Origin: Alphaproteobacteria bacterium AO1-B
Lineage (GTDB): Bacteria; Pseudomonadota; Alphaproteobacteria; Rhizobiales; Stappiaceae
Length of the DNA: 64,000 nt
Direction: 5' to 3'
NCBI GenBank assembly: GCA_001890945.1
Contig: MLAX01000001.1
Span: 992,001 to 1,056,000 of the forward strand
Each line of letters starts with the position of its first letter. Position 1 is the stretch's first letter. Positions 24,531-32,918 of the stretch are shown piece after piece. A model generated the notes under the pieces. The model was not told the DNA's origin and made no database searches. It saw only the letters and a program-made list of their open reading frames with translations. Both the position numbers and the translations under genes were made by a program.

Positions 24531-25853
24531 ATGCTTCAAAAGACACAAGATCAGCGGCAACTGGCGGGAAGCTATTGGGAAGCAAGCAGACCCACACTGC
24601 GCACGGACCGTCAGCTGATGGGCAATGCGCTGTTTGATGTTGCGGTGATCGGTGCCGGATTTGCCGGGTTGAGTGCTGCGATGAAGCTGGCAGAAGCTGG
24701 TGTTTCGGTCTGCGTCCTGGAAGCAGAGCATGTCGGCTACGGAGCCTCAGGCCGGAACGGTGGATTTTGTTGTTTGGGCGGGACAAAACTGAGTGTGCAC
24801 CAGCTTGTCCGGCGTTTCGGTTTGGAAGAAGCGCGCAAGTTTCTTGCCTATCAAGTCGCCGGCATCAACCAGGTCGCTCAGCGGGTGGAGACTTGGGGGA
24901 TTGACGCCGACTGCCATTCCAAAGGCGAAATCACGCTGGCGCACAGGCCAAAAGACCTTGACGGTTTGAAGGCTGAAGCGGCTTACCTGAAGGAGAATTT
25001 CGGGATCAAGTCCCGGGTGCTGGACAAAGCAGCGCTGGACGAAGAAGGCTACGGCGGTCCCGGCTTTCACGGCGGTCTCCACATCCCGTACGGGTTTGCG
25101 CTCAATCCGATGGCCTATCTCTTTGGCCTTGCGGATCAAGTGCGCAGGAAGGGGGGGCGGATCTACGGCAAGTCCCCGGTGAATGGTATGAGCCGCGATG
25201 GGGATCGGTGGCGGCTTGATACCGAACATGGCTTCGTGCGTGCAAAAGGGGTTGTGCTTGCCGGCAACGGTTATGCAAAAGAAACCGTCCCCAAATGGCT
25301 TCACGGCCGAACGCTCCCGGTCATGTCGTCCATCCATGTTACGCGCCCAATGTCCGAGGAGGAGTTGTCCGCTCAAGGTTGGACATCGGAGACGATGGCG
25401 TCGGACTCCCGTATTTTGCTGCATTACTTCCGGCTGATGCCTGATCGCAGGTTCCTGTTTGGAACACGCGGCGGAATATTCGAGACCGAACCGTCCCTCA
25501 AAGCCATGCACAAGCGCGCAAGGCAGGATTTCGATCAGATGTTTCCCGCCTGGGAGAATGTTCAGAGTGAATATCAATGGTACGGCCGCGTATGCCTGTC
25601 CCGCAACCTGACCCCGTTTGTTGGTGAAATCCCCGGGATGGACGGTGTTTATGCGGCAATGGGCTGGCATGGAAGCGGGATCGCCATGGCCTCCTTGTCC
25701 GGAGAAAAAGCCGCCGGTCTGATATTGGGCACCGTGCGCCCTGAAGACCTGCCTGCCGCTCTGCAACAGCCGTTCAAACGTTTCCCGCTGCCTTCGTTGC
25801 GCAAGCTCTATCTGCAAGGAGCCTACTGGTGGTACGGATATCAGGACCGGTAA
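24531..25853 (+). CDS. FAD-dependent oxidoreductase (DAO family), second of a tandem pair
   Basis: 440 residues, same architecture as its upstream neighbour: LAGSYWEASRP leader, FAD fold FDVAVIGAGFAGLSAAMKL, EHVGYGASGRNGGFC, then LLHYFRLMPDRRFLFGTRGG and MGWHGSGIAMASLSGEKAAGL. The two proteins share motifs but are clearly diverged, so this is an old duplication with a probable split in substrate. It starts one base after the first gene stops. A likely role is oxidation of a secondary amine or amino acid; nothing in the sequence fixes the substrate. A short leaderless gap (38 bp) leads to the ClbS/DfsB gene. Confidence 0.88.
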   Translation: MLQKTQDQRQLAGSYWEASRPTLRTDRQLMGNALFDVAVIGAGFAGLSAAMKLAEAGVSVCVLEAEHVGYGASGRNGGFCCLGGTKLSVHQLVRRFGLEEARKFLAYQVAGINQVAQRVETWGIDADCHSKGEITLAHRPKDLDGLKAEAAYLKENFGIKSRVLDKAALDEEGYGGPGFHGGLHIPYGFALNPMAYLFGLADQVRRKGGRIYGKSPVNGMSRDGDRWRLDTEHGFVRAKGVVLAGNGYAKETVPKWLHGRTLPVMSSIHVTRPMSEEELSAQGWTSETMASDSRILLHYFRLMPDRRFLFGTRGGIFETEPSLKAMHKRARQDFDQMFPAWENVQSEYQWYGRVCLSRNLTPFVGEIPGMDGVYAAMGWHGSGIAMASLSGEKAAGLILGTVRPEDLPAALQQPFKRFPLPSLRKLYLQGAYWWYGYQDR

Positions 25854-25891
25854 GGTTTTGAGGAAATCCAGTTTGGTATCGCAGGTCAAAG

Positions 25892-26392
25892 ATGGCGGCA
25901 GGGTCAAAATCAGAGCTTCTTGAGATCACCGAAAAGGAATGGAGCAAACTCAAGGATGTGCTTGATGCCTTTCCGGCTATGCAGCGCCTGGAAAAGGATG
26001 AAGACGGCATCAGCCCCAAGGATATCGTGGGACACCGTGCGCACTGGATCGAGTTGTTCTTGAAATGGTACCGGGATGGTCAATCGGGCGTCCCGGTCCA
26101 CATCCCCGCTGAAGGCTACAAATGGTCGGAAACGCCGCGCTACAATGCCGATTTGAGAGCGCGTCAATCCGGCTTTTCTTGGGTCTCTGTCCGCACACTG
26201 CTTGAGACCAACCATTTTGAATTGCTGGCCCTTATCGAAAATCTGACTGACAAAGAGCTCTATGGCGCGCCGATGAAGGGAAGCCGGAGCAAATGGCCCG
26301 CTGGTCGTTTTGCAGAAGCTGCCGGTGCAAGCCACTACCGGTCGGCTGTCAAATATCTCCGGAAACGGATGCGCGCAGCCAAAGCCGGATAA
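25892..26392 (+). CDS. ClbS/DfsB family four-helix protein (DUF1706)
   Basis: 166 residues. SKSELLEITEKEWSKLKDVLD, then SPKDIVGHRAHWIELFLKWY, the GYKWSETPRYNADL block and SKWPAGRFAEAAGASHYRSAVKYLRK match the DinB-like helical fold of ClbS/DfsB. ClbS is a colibactin-resistance hydrolase in E. coli, and most relatives have no assigned function. It lies 38 bases after the second FAD oxidase on the same strand. Functional transfer from ClbS is not justified by context. Confidence 0.88.
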   Translation: MAAGSKSELLEITEKEWSKLKDVLDAFPAMQRLEKDEDGISPKDIVGHRAHWIELFLKWYRDGQSGVPVHIPAEGYKWSETPRYNADLRARQSGFSWVSVRTLLETNHFELLALIENLTDKELYGAPMKGSRSKWPAGRFAEAAGASHYRSAVKYLRKRMRAAKAG

Positions 26393-26455
26393 ATACTGCC
26401 ATTGCATCCAGCGATATCAACGCCCATCTCGGACTAAGTGAGAGTTGGAGGATTG

Positions 26456-27478
26456 ATGGCGGTCGGAAACTTTGTTTGGTGTGACCTGTCCACCTTGCGC
26501 CCTGAGACAACCAGGCCTTTTTATCGAGACCTTTTTGGTTGGGACTATTCGGTCAACCAGCTGCCAGATGGCTCCGACTATGCCGTAGCTGAAAGCAGGG
26601 CTGGTGAAGCTGCTGGTATTTTCGAAATGCCCAGAAAATTCCAGGAGATGAAGCTCCCCAGCTTCTGGATGGGATACATCGAGGTTGGGGATGCAGACGC
26701 GGCGGTGGCTTCAGCGCGAGAAAATGGCGGCAAGGTTGAGCTGGGCCCGGTGCCATTTCAGGACGGTGCCCGCATCGCGTTGATCCGGGATCCGCTCGGC
26801 GCTGGCTTTACGGTCATTGAGAACAGCGGCCTGCCAGTGCGTTCGGATAATGCCCCTGAAGGCTCAATGATCTGGAATGCGCTTTATGTTTCAGACGCTG
26901 CCCGGATCATCAGCTTCTACGAGCACTTGTTTGGCTGGCGTTTCAAGCCGTCATCAGGAGCTGGAGAAACCTACAGCCATTATCAGATCCTGAATTCCGA
27001 TGGCCGTCATGTCGCAGATCTCGTGCAAGCCCCGGAAGCGATCCGCGGCTCGTTCGAGTTCTGGGGCATACATTTTTCGGTTTCCGACAGAGATCGCGCC
27101 AAAGCGACCGTCGAGGCCAAGGGCGGAGCGGTTCTTTACGAGGACGATGATGCAGTCCTAGTTCAGGACCCGGATGGCGCGGCGTTCTTCGTGGCTGTGC
27201 CCAAAGCTGGTGCATCGAGTGAGGACGACTCGGCGTCCAAGTCTCTTTTCCGTTATTGGAAGCCAGCGGCCGCGCTCGCCGTGTTGTGGGGGGCATTTTT
27301 GCTGGACCAGTCCTGGGTCTGGGGGCTGATATTCCTTGCCTGGGCCATTCCGGCACTTCGCACCGGAGAAACGCATCTCATCGAACCGGTTCGCAAACGC
27401 GAAACACCCGTTCTGTTTTGGTCGATTACGCTTACCTGGATCATTTTGAGCGCCGCTGTGCTGATATACGGCCTTTAA
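26456..27478 (+). CDS. Two-domain VOC (glyoxalase/dioxygenase-like) protein fused to C-terminal membrane helices
   Basis: 340 residues. Two VOC domains (about 1-120 and 135-250) are visible: GNFVWCDLSTLRPETTRPFY and RIALIRDPLGAGFTVIE, then MIWNALYVSDAARIISFYEHL and VLVQDPDGAAFFVAV. After a short linker the chain has hydrophobic segments near 264-306 and 318-340, so the protein is probably a membrane anchor with cytosolic VOC domains. Two-VOC proteins are common; the membrane tail is less usual. ATG 26456 has a GGAGG five bases upstream, so I prefer it to the GTG at 26438. Function unknown; 63 bases after the ClbS-like gene. Confidence 0.82.
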   Translation: MAVGNFVWCDLSTLRPETTRPFYRDLFGWDYSVNQLPDGSDYAVAESRAGEAAGIFEMPRKFQEMKLPSFWMGYIEVGDADAAVASARENGGKVELGPVPFQDGARIALIRDPLGAGFTVIENSGLPVRSDNAPEGSMIWNALYVSDAARIISFYEHLFGWRFKPSSGAGETYSHYQILNSDGRHVADLVQAPEAIRGSFEFWGIHFSVSDRDRAKATVEAKGGAVLYEDDDAVLVQDPDGAAFFVAVPKAGASSEDDSASKSLFRYWKPAAALAVLWGAFLLDQSWVWGLIFLAWAIPALRTGETHLIEPVRKRETPVLFWSITLTWIILSAAVLIYGL

Positions 27479-27563
27479 CGCGATATTGGCTCCCACCTAA
27501 TTGCCGCTGCGCCCAACGCCAATGGTGTCTTTCGCATCTGCGCGTCCGACTACAGTGACTGCT

Positions 27564-27607
27564 TGCTATTCTTTTTATAGCGCATTATTGCTATGAAAAG
27601 AATAGCA
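27564..27607. promoter_or_regulatory. 44-bp double palindrome upstream of the EamA gene
   Basis: TGCTATTCTTTTTATAGC (27564-27581) and GCTATGAAAAGAATAGCA (27590-27607) are reverse complements apart from one base, with an 8-nt loop. Each arm is itself palindromic (GCTAT-N7-ATAGC). The site ends 12 bases before the start codon at 27620, so it could be a pair of operator half-sites or an RNA hairpin that controls translation. Confidence 0.72.
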
Positions 27608-27619
27608 TGAGGTCTTGTG

Positions 27620-28513
27620 ATGATAGCGTTGCTGTCGGCAGTCGCCGCTTTGTCGGCGTCATTTGGTTGGGCATCTGGAATTGTCTTGGCGCAGTGGCCG
27701 GCTCGTCAGCTGGGTGCTTTTGAGTTTACGAGAATTCAGCTGATAGCGTGTGCGGCCTTGATGTCTTTGATGTCGTCAGTGCTGGGTCTGTGGCCGGCCC
27801 CTGCCACCATGGACATTCCAGCATACACTTTGAGCGTGGTCGGTGGTGTCTTGCTCGGCAATCTTGCCATGATCGAGTGCCTCCGACGGGGAGGCCCACG
27901 TCTGACGGAACTGTTTTTGTGCTTGAAGGCGCCTCTTGTTGCGTTGATGGCCTACATTTGGCTCGGCGAGACGCTTTCTCTTGCGGACATCACAGGTGCA
28001 GGCGTGGTTATTACCGGCATTGTTCTGGCGATCCAGGCCAATCACGCGGATGAGGTGCCGATAACCGGTGCTCGCAAAATCCTGGGCCCAGTGGTTCTGT
28101 TGGGAATTGCAGCCGCCGCTCTTCAGGGAGGTGGGTTTCTTGCTGTAAAGCCGATGCTTGAGCAAGGTGCGGAGCCTGTTGCCGTGGCTGCCATTCGTCT
28201 GACAGGTGCAGCCGCACTTATTGTTTTGATTAGCCTATGGCCGGCGGCAACCTTCAAGCCAAAATCCGAGCCTAACGCTTATCTTCTTGTGCGCACGATC
28301 TTGCCAGGCGTCATTGGCTACGGATTTTCTTCATCTCTGTTGCTTTATGCCTTTGCGCACATGGAGGCAGGGATCGCGGCGGTGCTGGGATCCCTATCCC
28401 CGCTGTTTGTGCTGCCGATCCTGTGGCTGAAAACAAAAATGCGCCCGGACCCCAGGGCCATTGCGGGCGCATTCCTCGCGGTGACAGGCACTGCCATCAT
28501 TGTTCTGAGTTGA
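27620..28513 (+). CDS. EamA (DMT superfamily) transporter
   Basis: 297 residues with about ten membrane segments in two EamA repeats: SASFGWASGIVLAQWPARQLG, a GNLAMIECLRRGGPRLTELF block with KAPLVALMAYIWLGETL, and in the second repeat GVIGYGFSSSLLLYAFAHMEAGIAAVL with LSPLFVLPILWLK. Substrate unknown. GTG 27617 and ATG 27620 are adjacent; I took ATG, with GAGG upstream. The gene is preceded by an unusual double palindrome (27564-27607). It converges on the J-protein gene with only 4 bp between the stops. Confidence 0.9.
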   Translation: MIALLSAVAALSASFGWASGIVLAQWPARQLGAFEFTRIQLIACAALMSLMSSVLGLWPAPATMDIPAYTLSVVGGVLLGNLAMIECLRRGGPRLTELFLCLKAPLVALMAYIWLGETLSLADITGAGVVITGIVLAIQANHADEVPITGARKILGPVVLLGIAAAALQGGGFLAVKPMLEQGAEPVAVAAIRLTGAAALIVLISLWPAATFKPKSEPNAYLLVRTILPGVIGYGFSSSLLLYAFAHMEAGIAAVLGSLSPLFVLPILWLKTKMRPDPRAIAGAFLAVTGTAIIVLS

Positions 28514-28517
28514 CGTC

Positions 28518-29513
28518 TTAGTCGAATTCGGGACCGCGAACCCGGTACGGGGTGATCTCCCGCCATGCCTTCATCAAGGTGTCCAGCTCATCATCCCCGT
28601 GCGGCGGCAGCATGATCTGGATCTTGACCAGGAGGTCGCCATGACCGCCGTTTTTGGTTGGCAAGCCCTTGCCCTTCAAACGCATAGTCTTGCCACTGGA
28701 GGTATTCTCCGGAATGGTCAGATTGACAGCGCCGGTCAGGGTCGGTGTCCGGATCTTAGCGCCGAGGATCGCCTCATAGAGCGTGATCGGCAAATCCAGA
28801 TGAAGATCGGAGCCTTTGACGTCAAACAGCTTGTGCGTCTTGAAGCGGACTTCAATCAGGGCATCGCCTGCATGACCACCTTGATCGCCCGGATGGCCCT
28901 GACCTTTCAACCGGATCTTTTCGCCCTCAACCACGCCTTTGGGAAGTGTGACATTGACGGTTTTACCGCTCGGGAGCGTAACCTGAGCCTTGCCGGAGTT
29001 GAGAATATCCTCCAGCGACACGGCGGCTATCAGATCTGCATTCGCGCCTTTGGAGGGGGAGGGCCGCCGTGCCTTGGCGCCGCCCGCACCTGCAAACCCG
29101 CTCGCACCTGGGCCCGCACTTCCGCGCGCGCCACCACGGCCGCCGAAACCACCCAAAATGTCATTCAGGATGTCATCGAACCCGCCGCCGCCCGCAGCTC
29201 CGCCAGAGGACCGGAACCCACGCGAACCACCGGCTGCACCAAAGTCTTCAAATCCGGAAAAGCCGTCAAAACCACGCGACTGGAATTTCTGCTTGCCCTC
29301 GGCATCAATTTCGCCGCGATCAAACTGGGCCCGCTTGTCCTTGTCGCCGATGATTTCATAGGCCTGGTTTACTTCGGAAAAACGCTGCTGCGCCCCCGGA
29401 TCGTCCTTGTTCTGATCCGGGTGGTACTTTTTGGCCAATTGCCGAAAGGCCTTTTTGATGTCGCCCTCGCTGGCGGATTTCGCCACCCCGAGAACGCTGT
29501 AGGGATCCCGCAT
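28518..29513 (-). CDS. CbpA-type J-domain co-chaperone
   Basis: 331 residues. The J-domain (2-70) has DPYSVLGVAKSASEGDIKKA and the KYHPDQNKDD HPD motif that activates DnaK. A Gly/Phe-rich linker follows (about 75-150, GFDGFSGF through GGFGGRGG). There is no CxxCxGxG zinc finger, so this is a type II J-protein like CbpA. The C-terminal substrate domains carry LPKGVVEGEKIRLKGQG and GHAGDALIEV, then YEAILGAKIRTPTLTG and MRLKGKGLP. I chose ATG 29513 over the GTG at 29522 since the core begins there. Its end is 4 bp from the convergent transporter. Confidence 0.93.
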   Translation of the reverse strand: MRDPYSVLGVAKSASEGDIKKAFRQLAKKYHPDQNKDDPGAQQRFSEVNQAYEIIGDKDKRAQFDRGEIDAEGKQKFQSRGFDGFSGFEDFGAAGGSRGFRSSGGAAGGGGFDDILNDILGGFGGRGGARGSAGPGASGFAGAGGAKARRPSPSKGANADLIAAVSLEDILNSGKAQVTLPSGKTVNVTLPKGVVEGEKIRLKGQGHPGDQGGHAGDALIEVRFKTHKLFDVKGSDLHLDLPITLYEAILGAKIRTPTLTGAVNLTIPENTSSGKTMRLKGKGLPTKNGGHGDLLVKIQIMLPPHGDDELDTLMKAWREITPYRVRGPEFD

Positions 29514-29698
29514 TCGTCTCACCAGTGTTCACAAGATTGCCGGTCTGGACCGCTTGTGCCGGTCTTGATGCCTGTCGTAAGGCATTGCCCGCCTATCGTT
29601 GTCCGACCATCGTTACCTTAGATATCGTAACGGATAGGAAAAAATTCCAGAGCGCCGACGGTGGACCCTCGGTTCTTTTACAGCGAATTTTCCGTTGT

Positions 29699-30190
29699 TC
29701 AAGCGTCAGCGACTGTGAGCGCTGTGACGGCAAACTTCTGCGTAATGTCCCGGCAAGCTGTGCCGGAGTAAAGTTTGATACCGCTGATCGTGTTGGCGGT
29801 GGTTTTGAAACCAAGGCACCCGGTCTGCGTAAATGCAGTTGAATTGATTTCGGAAATCGTTCCAGAATTCCCGCTGATGCCGTTCAGCCACGGCAGTTTC
29901 AAGTCTTCCAGGCCCGCCCCGCTCGCCAGATTCTGGTCAAGGGTGTCAAAGTTCTTCGCAATGGATTGCCGGTCCTCAACGCTGAGATCTGTGTAGGCTT
30001 CATCTGCCGCTGAGGGAATGGACCCGGTCAGAATGGTCGGTGTTTTCAAGTCATCGGTGCCGACCTGCATGCCAACCTGGCTGCATCCCGATGTGGTCAA
30101 TCCCATGACAAGTGCGCACACCACTGCGTATTGGCTTTTCAGGGGGTGGATCTTGCTGGGTCTGGCAGTATATGAACGCATACGGCGCAT
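29699..30190 (-). CDS. Putative lipoprotein of unknown function
   Basis: About 163 residues. A hydrophobic signal ([15 protein letters not shown]) ends in a near-lipobox SGC, predicting lipid attachment. The mature part has [15 protein letters not shown] and a closing [17 protein letters not shown] with CRDITQKF, a shape seen in short surface lipoproteins of alphaproteobacteria, though I cannot name the family with certainty. The open frame runs to 30265, and I placed the start at the Met at 30190 (MRRMRSY) because of the signal peptide. It is divergent from pdxH by 74 bp. The 185-bp gap to the J-protein start has no other gene. Confidence 0.65.
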   Translation of the reverse strand: MRRMRSYTARPSKIHPLKSQYAVVCALVMGLTTSGCSQVGMQVGTDDLKTPTILTGSIPSAADEAYTDLSVEDRQSIAKNFDTLDQNLASGAGLEDLKLPWLNGISGNSGTISEINSTAFTQTGCLGFKTTANTISGIKLYSGTACRDITQKFAVTALTVADA

Positions 30191-30264
30191 CACTTGATAG
30201 CCTTTCTCAAGGGCGGCATCTTCTTGCCGTTCCTCCGGCCATCGAATCCTTCGACAGGGTACCA

Positions 30265-30900
30265 ATGACAGACCTCAAGAATCCCCATGAAGAGTTAACA
30301 AAAGGTGACTTTGTTCAGGCAGAGAAACCATTTGAGCTGTTTGATGAATGGCTTGAGGAAGCCAAAACGACCGAACCCAACGATCCGAATGCTTTGGCGC
30401 TGTCGACGGTTGATCCGGACGGGTTGCCAAATGTACGCATGGTTCTCCTAAAGGGTTTTGATGAAACTGGGTTTGTTTTTTACACAAACCTGGAAAGCGC
30501 CAAGGGCCGTGAGCTGTTGTCGGCCGGTAAGGCAGCCATGTGCTTCCATTGGAAGTCGCTGCGGCGGCAGATCCGAATCCGGGGCGAGATTGTCCAGGTG
30601 TCCGCCGAAGAAGCGGATGAGTATTATCAGTCCAGGCCGCGCGGCAGCCGCATCGGTGCCTGGGCCTCCCGCCAATCTCGGCCGCTGGAGAGCCGGTTTG
30701 CATTGGAAAAGGAAGTTGCCAAATACACGGCGAAGTTCGGCATTGGCGAAATTCCACGCCCAGAACATTGGTCGGGGCTGCGCTTGATCCCTAGTGAGAT
30801 TGAGTTTTGGGCGGACCGGCCCTTCAGGCTTCATGACCGGGTAAAGTTCAAGAGGTCCAGCCCGTCCGAGCCATGGAACAAAGAGCGCCTTTATCCTTAG
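30265..30900 (+). CDS. pdxH: Pyridoxamine 5'-phosphate oxidase
   Basis: Oxidises pyridoxamine or pyridoxine 5'-phosphate to pyridoxal 5'-phosphate with FMN. The 211-residue frame from ATG 30265 ([16 protein letters not shown]) has [67 protein letters not shown] and the closing [20 protein letters not shown], all PdxH blocks. The stop TAG at 30898-30900 is completed by the first base of a MITE-like element (30900-31165). Reconstructing the empty site by removing the element and one TA copy gives TAA, so the insertion kept the stop and left the enzyme intact. Confidence 0.96.
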   Translation: MTDLKNPHEELTKGDFVQAEKPFELFDEWLEEAKTTEPNDPNALALSTVDPDGLPNVRMVLLKGFDETGFVFYTNLESAKGRELLSAGKAAMCFHWKSLRRQIRIRGEIVQVSAEEADEYYQSRPRGSRIGAWASRQSRPLESRFALEKEVAKYTAKFGIGEIPRPEHWSGLRLIPSEIEFWADRPFRLHDRVKFKRSSPSEPWNKERLYP

Positions 30901-31165
30901 GCCGTGTGGACGAATTGGAGACGTATTTCGTGAGACAAGTGCCAAGATATGGCGACGACGGTCCTGCAGAGCATATCGATATACGGTCAAGGGATCGGCG
31001 GTGCCAGATCGCTGGCACCTGTCTCACCCTTTGGGCCGTGTTTGCATTGCTCAATTCCAGCGCAAATCCGGTTTGATGATGCGCTAGCATCACCTTCACC
31101 GGATTTCCTTGATCTTGAAGGATGCAAATCCCGGCGAAATGCATCGCCAATTCGTCCACACGGCC
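30900..31165. mobile_element. MITE-like element with ~31-bp terminal inverted repeats and TA target duplication
   Basis: The ends are GGCCGTGTGGACGAATTGG (30900-30918) and its exact reverse complement (31147-31165). Including flanking bases the perfect repeat is 22 bp, and with three mismatches the likeness extends about 12 further bases inward. TA lies at both outer edges (30898-30899 and 31166-31167), as expected of an element that duplicates TA. The 266-bp interior holds strong hairpins, GGTGCCAG/CTGGCACC at about 31000-31020 and AAATCCGGT/ACCGGATTT with TGATGC/GCATCA nested inside (about 31064-31110). There is no transposase gene. It lies between pdxH and corA, touching the pdxH stop codon. 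Confidence 0.8.
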
Positions 31166-31174
31166 TAAACCATC

Positions 31175-32149
31175 TCACAGCAGCCGGAGCCAGCGGAAAA
31201 GGAAGAAGGTCACTCCGACGGAGATGACCATCAGACCAATGGCAAACAGGAACCCCATTTGCCATTGGAGCTCCGGCATATTGACGAAATTCATGCCGTA
31301 GATCGACGCAATAAGCGTCGGAGGCAAGAAGATCAGCCCCAGAACGGTAAAGATTTTCGCGATCTGGTTTTGCTCCATGGAGACCAGGCCAACGGTTGCA
31401 TCCAAAAGAAATGTGAGTTTGTTGTCGAGCGCATCGCCGTGCTCCTTGATGGAGTGGATGTCCCGCCCATACATCTTGCAATCGGTCAGTTGGTCGTCGC
31501 TGAGATTGAAACGCTTGGCATGGGTGGTCATATAGAGCACCATCCTTGCCAGTCCGGCGCACACATCGTGCATCTTGGCAACTCTCAAGCCGATCCGTCC
31601 CAGTTCCCTGATCGCGTCCTTGTAGCTGGCGGTTTTCCGTGTGTTGAGGCCGTCACCGAAGACTTTCAGCGCAAGGTCGTCATAACAAGCAGACGCGGTT
31701 TCCATTTCGTCAGCGCACCGGTCGACGATGATGTCCAACAGCGCGAACATGATCGCAGGTCCAAGATGCGCGATTGTCGCGTCCGATTGTACCTTTCGGG
31801 CCAAAAGCGTCAGGGATTTCGGCTCGCCGTATCGGACGGTCACCAGGCGTTTTGCATTCAGAACAAAGGTCACGGAAGACCGGACCGGATCCAGGGTATG
31901 GGACACAGCGGGCATTTGTGCCGTCATCACGACCGCGCCGGGTTCCAGATAGAAGCGTTCTGACGTTTCGATTGAGGTGATTTCATCCCGGTTCGGGATC
32001 TCGGCCCCCATCAACCGCTCTGCCTTGGTCAGCTCTTCTTGCGTTGGACTGATGAGATCAATCCATACAGAGGTTGATGGCAGGGCTGCGTCATCGGCAA
32101 GCTCGATACGTTCCAGGCCATTCACTGACGGGCAATAGGCGATGATCAT
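31175..32149 (-). CDS. corA: CorA-family magnesium/divalent cation transporter
   Basis: 324 residues, an inner-membrane channel that is pentameric in the family. The cytosolic part (about 1-265) leads to two membrane helices at the C-terminus, with the selectivity motif YGMNF between them (IASIYGMNFVNMPELQWQMG), the CorA signature. KIFTVLGLIFLPPTLIAS is the first helix and the second ends RWLRLL. Transports Mg2+, possibly Co2+ or Ni2+. The stop is only 7 bp from the outer TA of the MITE-like element, so the element or its hairpins may affect the 3' end of this transcript. Confidence 0.95.
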   Translation of the reverse strand: MIIAYCPSVNGLERIELADDAALPSTSVWIDLISPTQEELTKAERLMGAEIPNRDEITSIETSERFYLEPGAVVMTAQMPAVSHTLDPVRSSVTFVLNAKRLVTVRYGEPKSLTLLARKVQSDATIAHLGPAIMFALLDIIVDRCADEMETASACYDDLALKVFGDGLNTRKTASYKDAIRELGRIGLRVAKMHDVCAGLARMVLYMTTHAKRFNLSDDQLTDCKMYGRDIHSIKEHGDALDNKLTFLLDATVGLVSMEQNQIAKIFTVLGLIFLPPTLIASIYGMNFVNMPELQWQMGFLFAIGLMVISVGVTFFLFRWLRLL

Positions 32150-32918
32150 TCAGACAAGCTCCACCCAGATTGCAATGCAATCGACACTCAGGAGCTTGCC
32201 CAAAATTACTGGGTGCGCGCAACCACTATTGCGGCTATTTCAATAACATACCCTGACCAACAAACAGTGTTGACGGATCACCCAAACGCTTACGGTTTGC
32301 ACGCGCTATTGCTACGCATGCAAAAGGGTTTGACGGTATGTCGTGTGTTTTAATACCAGAAGGCGATGCCTGATCGCCTCCGATTTCGCCTGACGGATTA
32401 TTTTCCGGAGGTCTTTTTCGAGAACGGACGCAAGCACAATGCTGCAGCGTTTAGGGCTGCGATGCCGACTGGCTTGTAGAGGCTTTCAAGTTTTGCTCCA
32501 GCCTGTGCAGTTTGTGCAGGGCGGGCAGTTTGATCAGACATTGTTCCGTTCCGTCTTTCTGTCTCAGTTTCTAATCGATGCGGCCTAAGAGTGTTTTGAT
32601 CCGCAACCGGTGATGTGGTGCCGGAATAAGGCGCTTAGATGACATTTTGTCCATTTTTCGCGTTTTCTTACCCGGATAAACGTAGGATGCCCCGACGTTC
32701 CGTGTTCGGCTACTCAAAAAGGATGTCAGGTTGTTACCAACTTGGTTCAAACGTGAACAATTGCGGTAAGGCTTTCTTAACGAACCGGGTGAGCGCATTG
32801 GTTGCGAAGTACTTCAGGCCGGAGATCGATGTATTGCCGGGGACATCAGGCACATGCCCGCTATGCCGGCACGGTCAGGAATGCTAAACAGGCGTTTGGA
32901 AACTGAACGCAAGGTCAG
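32150..32918. other. Intergenic region of 769 bp with no recognised gene
   Basis: I found no protein gene with family likeness. Two overlapping short open frames (32571-32798 minus, 32639-32887 plus) are on opposite strands and look like chance. There is a small hairpin (AGGCGAT 32361 with ATCGCCT 32373) without a T-run. No tRNA cloverleaf was seen. This is the longest gene-free stretch in the window, so an unrecognised RNA or a decayed gene is possible. Confidence 0.5.

Noticed and set aside
24747..25907. Long open frame (386 codons) on the - strand across the second FAD oxidase
   Set aside because: Shadow of the oxidase gene; the protein is low-complexity with no motif.
28599..29621. Open frame of 340 codons on the + strand antisense to the J-protein
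   Set aside because: The J-protein has an HPD motif and substrate domains; the reverse reading has none.
29525..29842. Open frame (105 codons) on the + strand across the lipoprotein 3' part
   Set aside because: Overlaps the better-supported lipoprotein and has no signal or motif.
30848..31159. Small open frame (103 codons) inside the MITE-like element as a transposase remnant
   Set aside because: No DDE motif or transposase likeness; it lies mostly within the repeat-flanked, hairpin-rich interior.
32361..32379. Hairpin AGGCGAT/ATCGCCT as a terminator
   Set aside because: No T-run follows it and no gene ends nearby on that strand.
32571..32887. Two short open frames in the gap between corA and the DUF1499 gene
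   Set aside because: They lie on opposite strands and overlap; neither has a ribosome site or known motifs.
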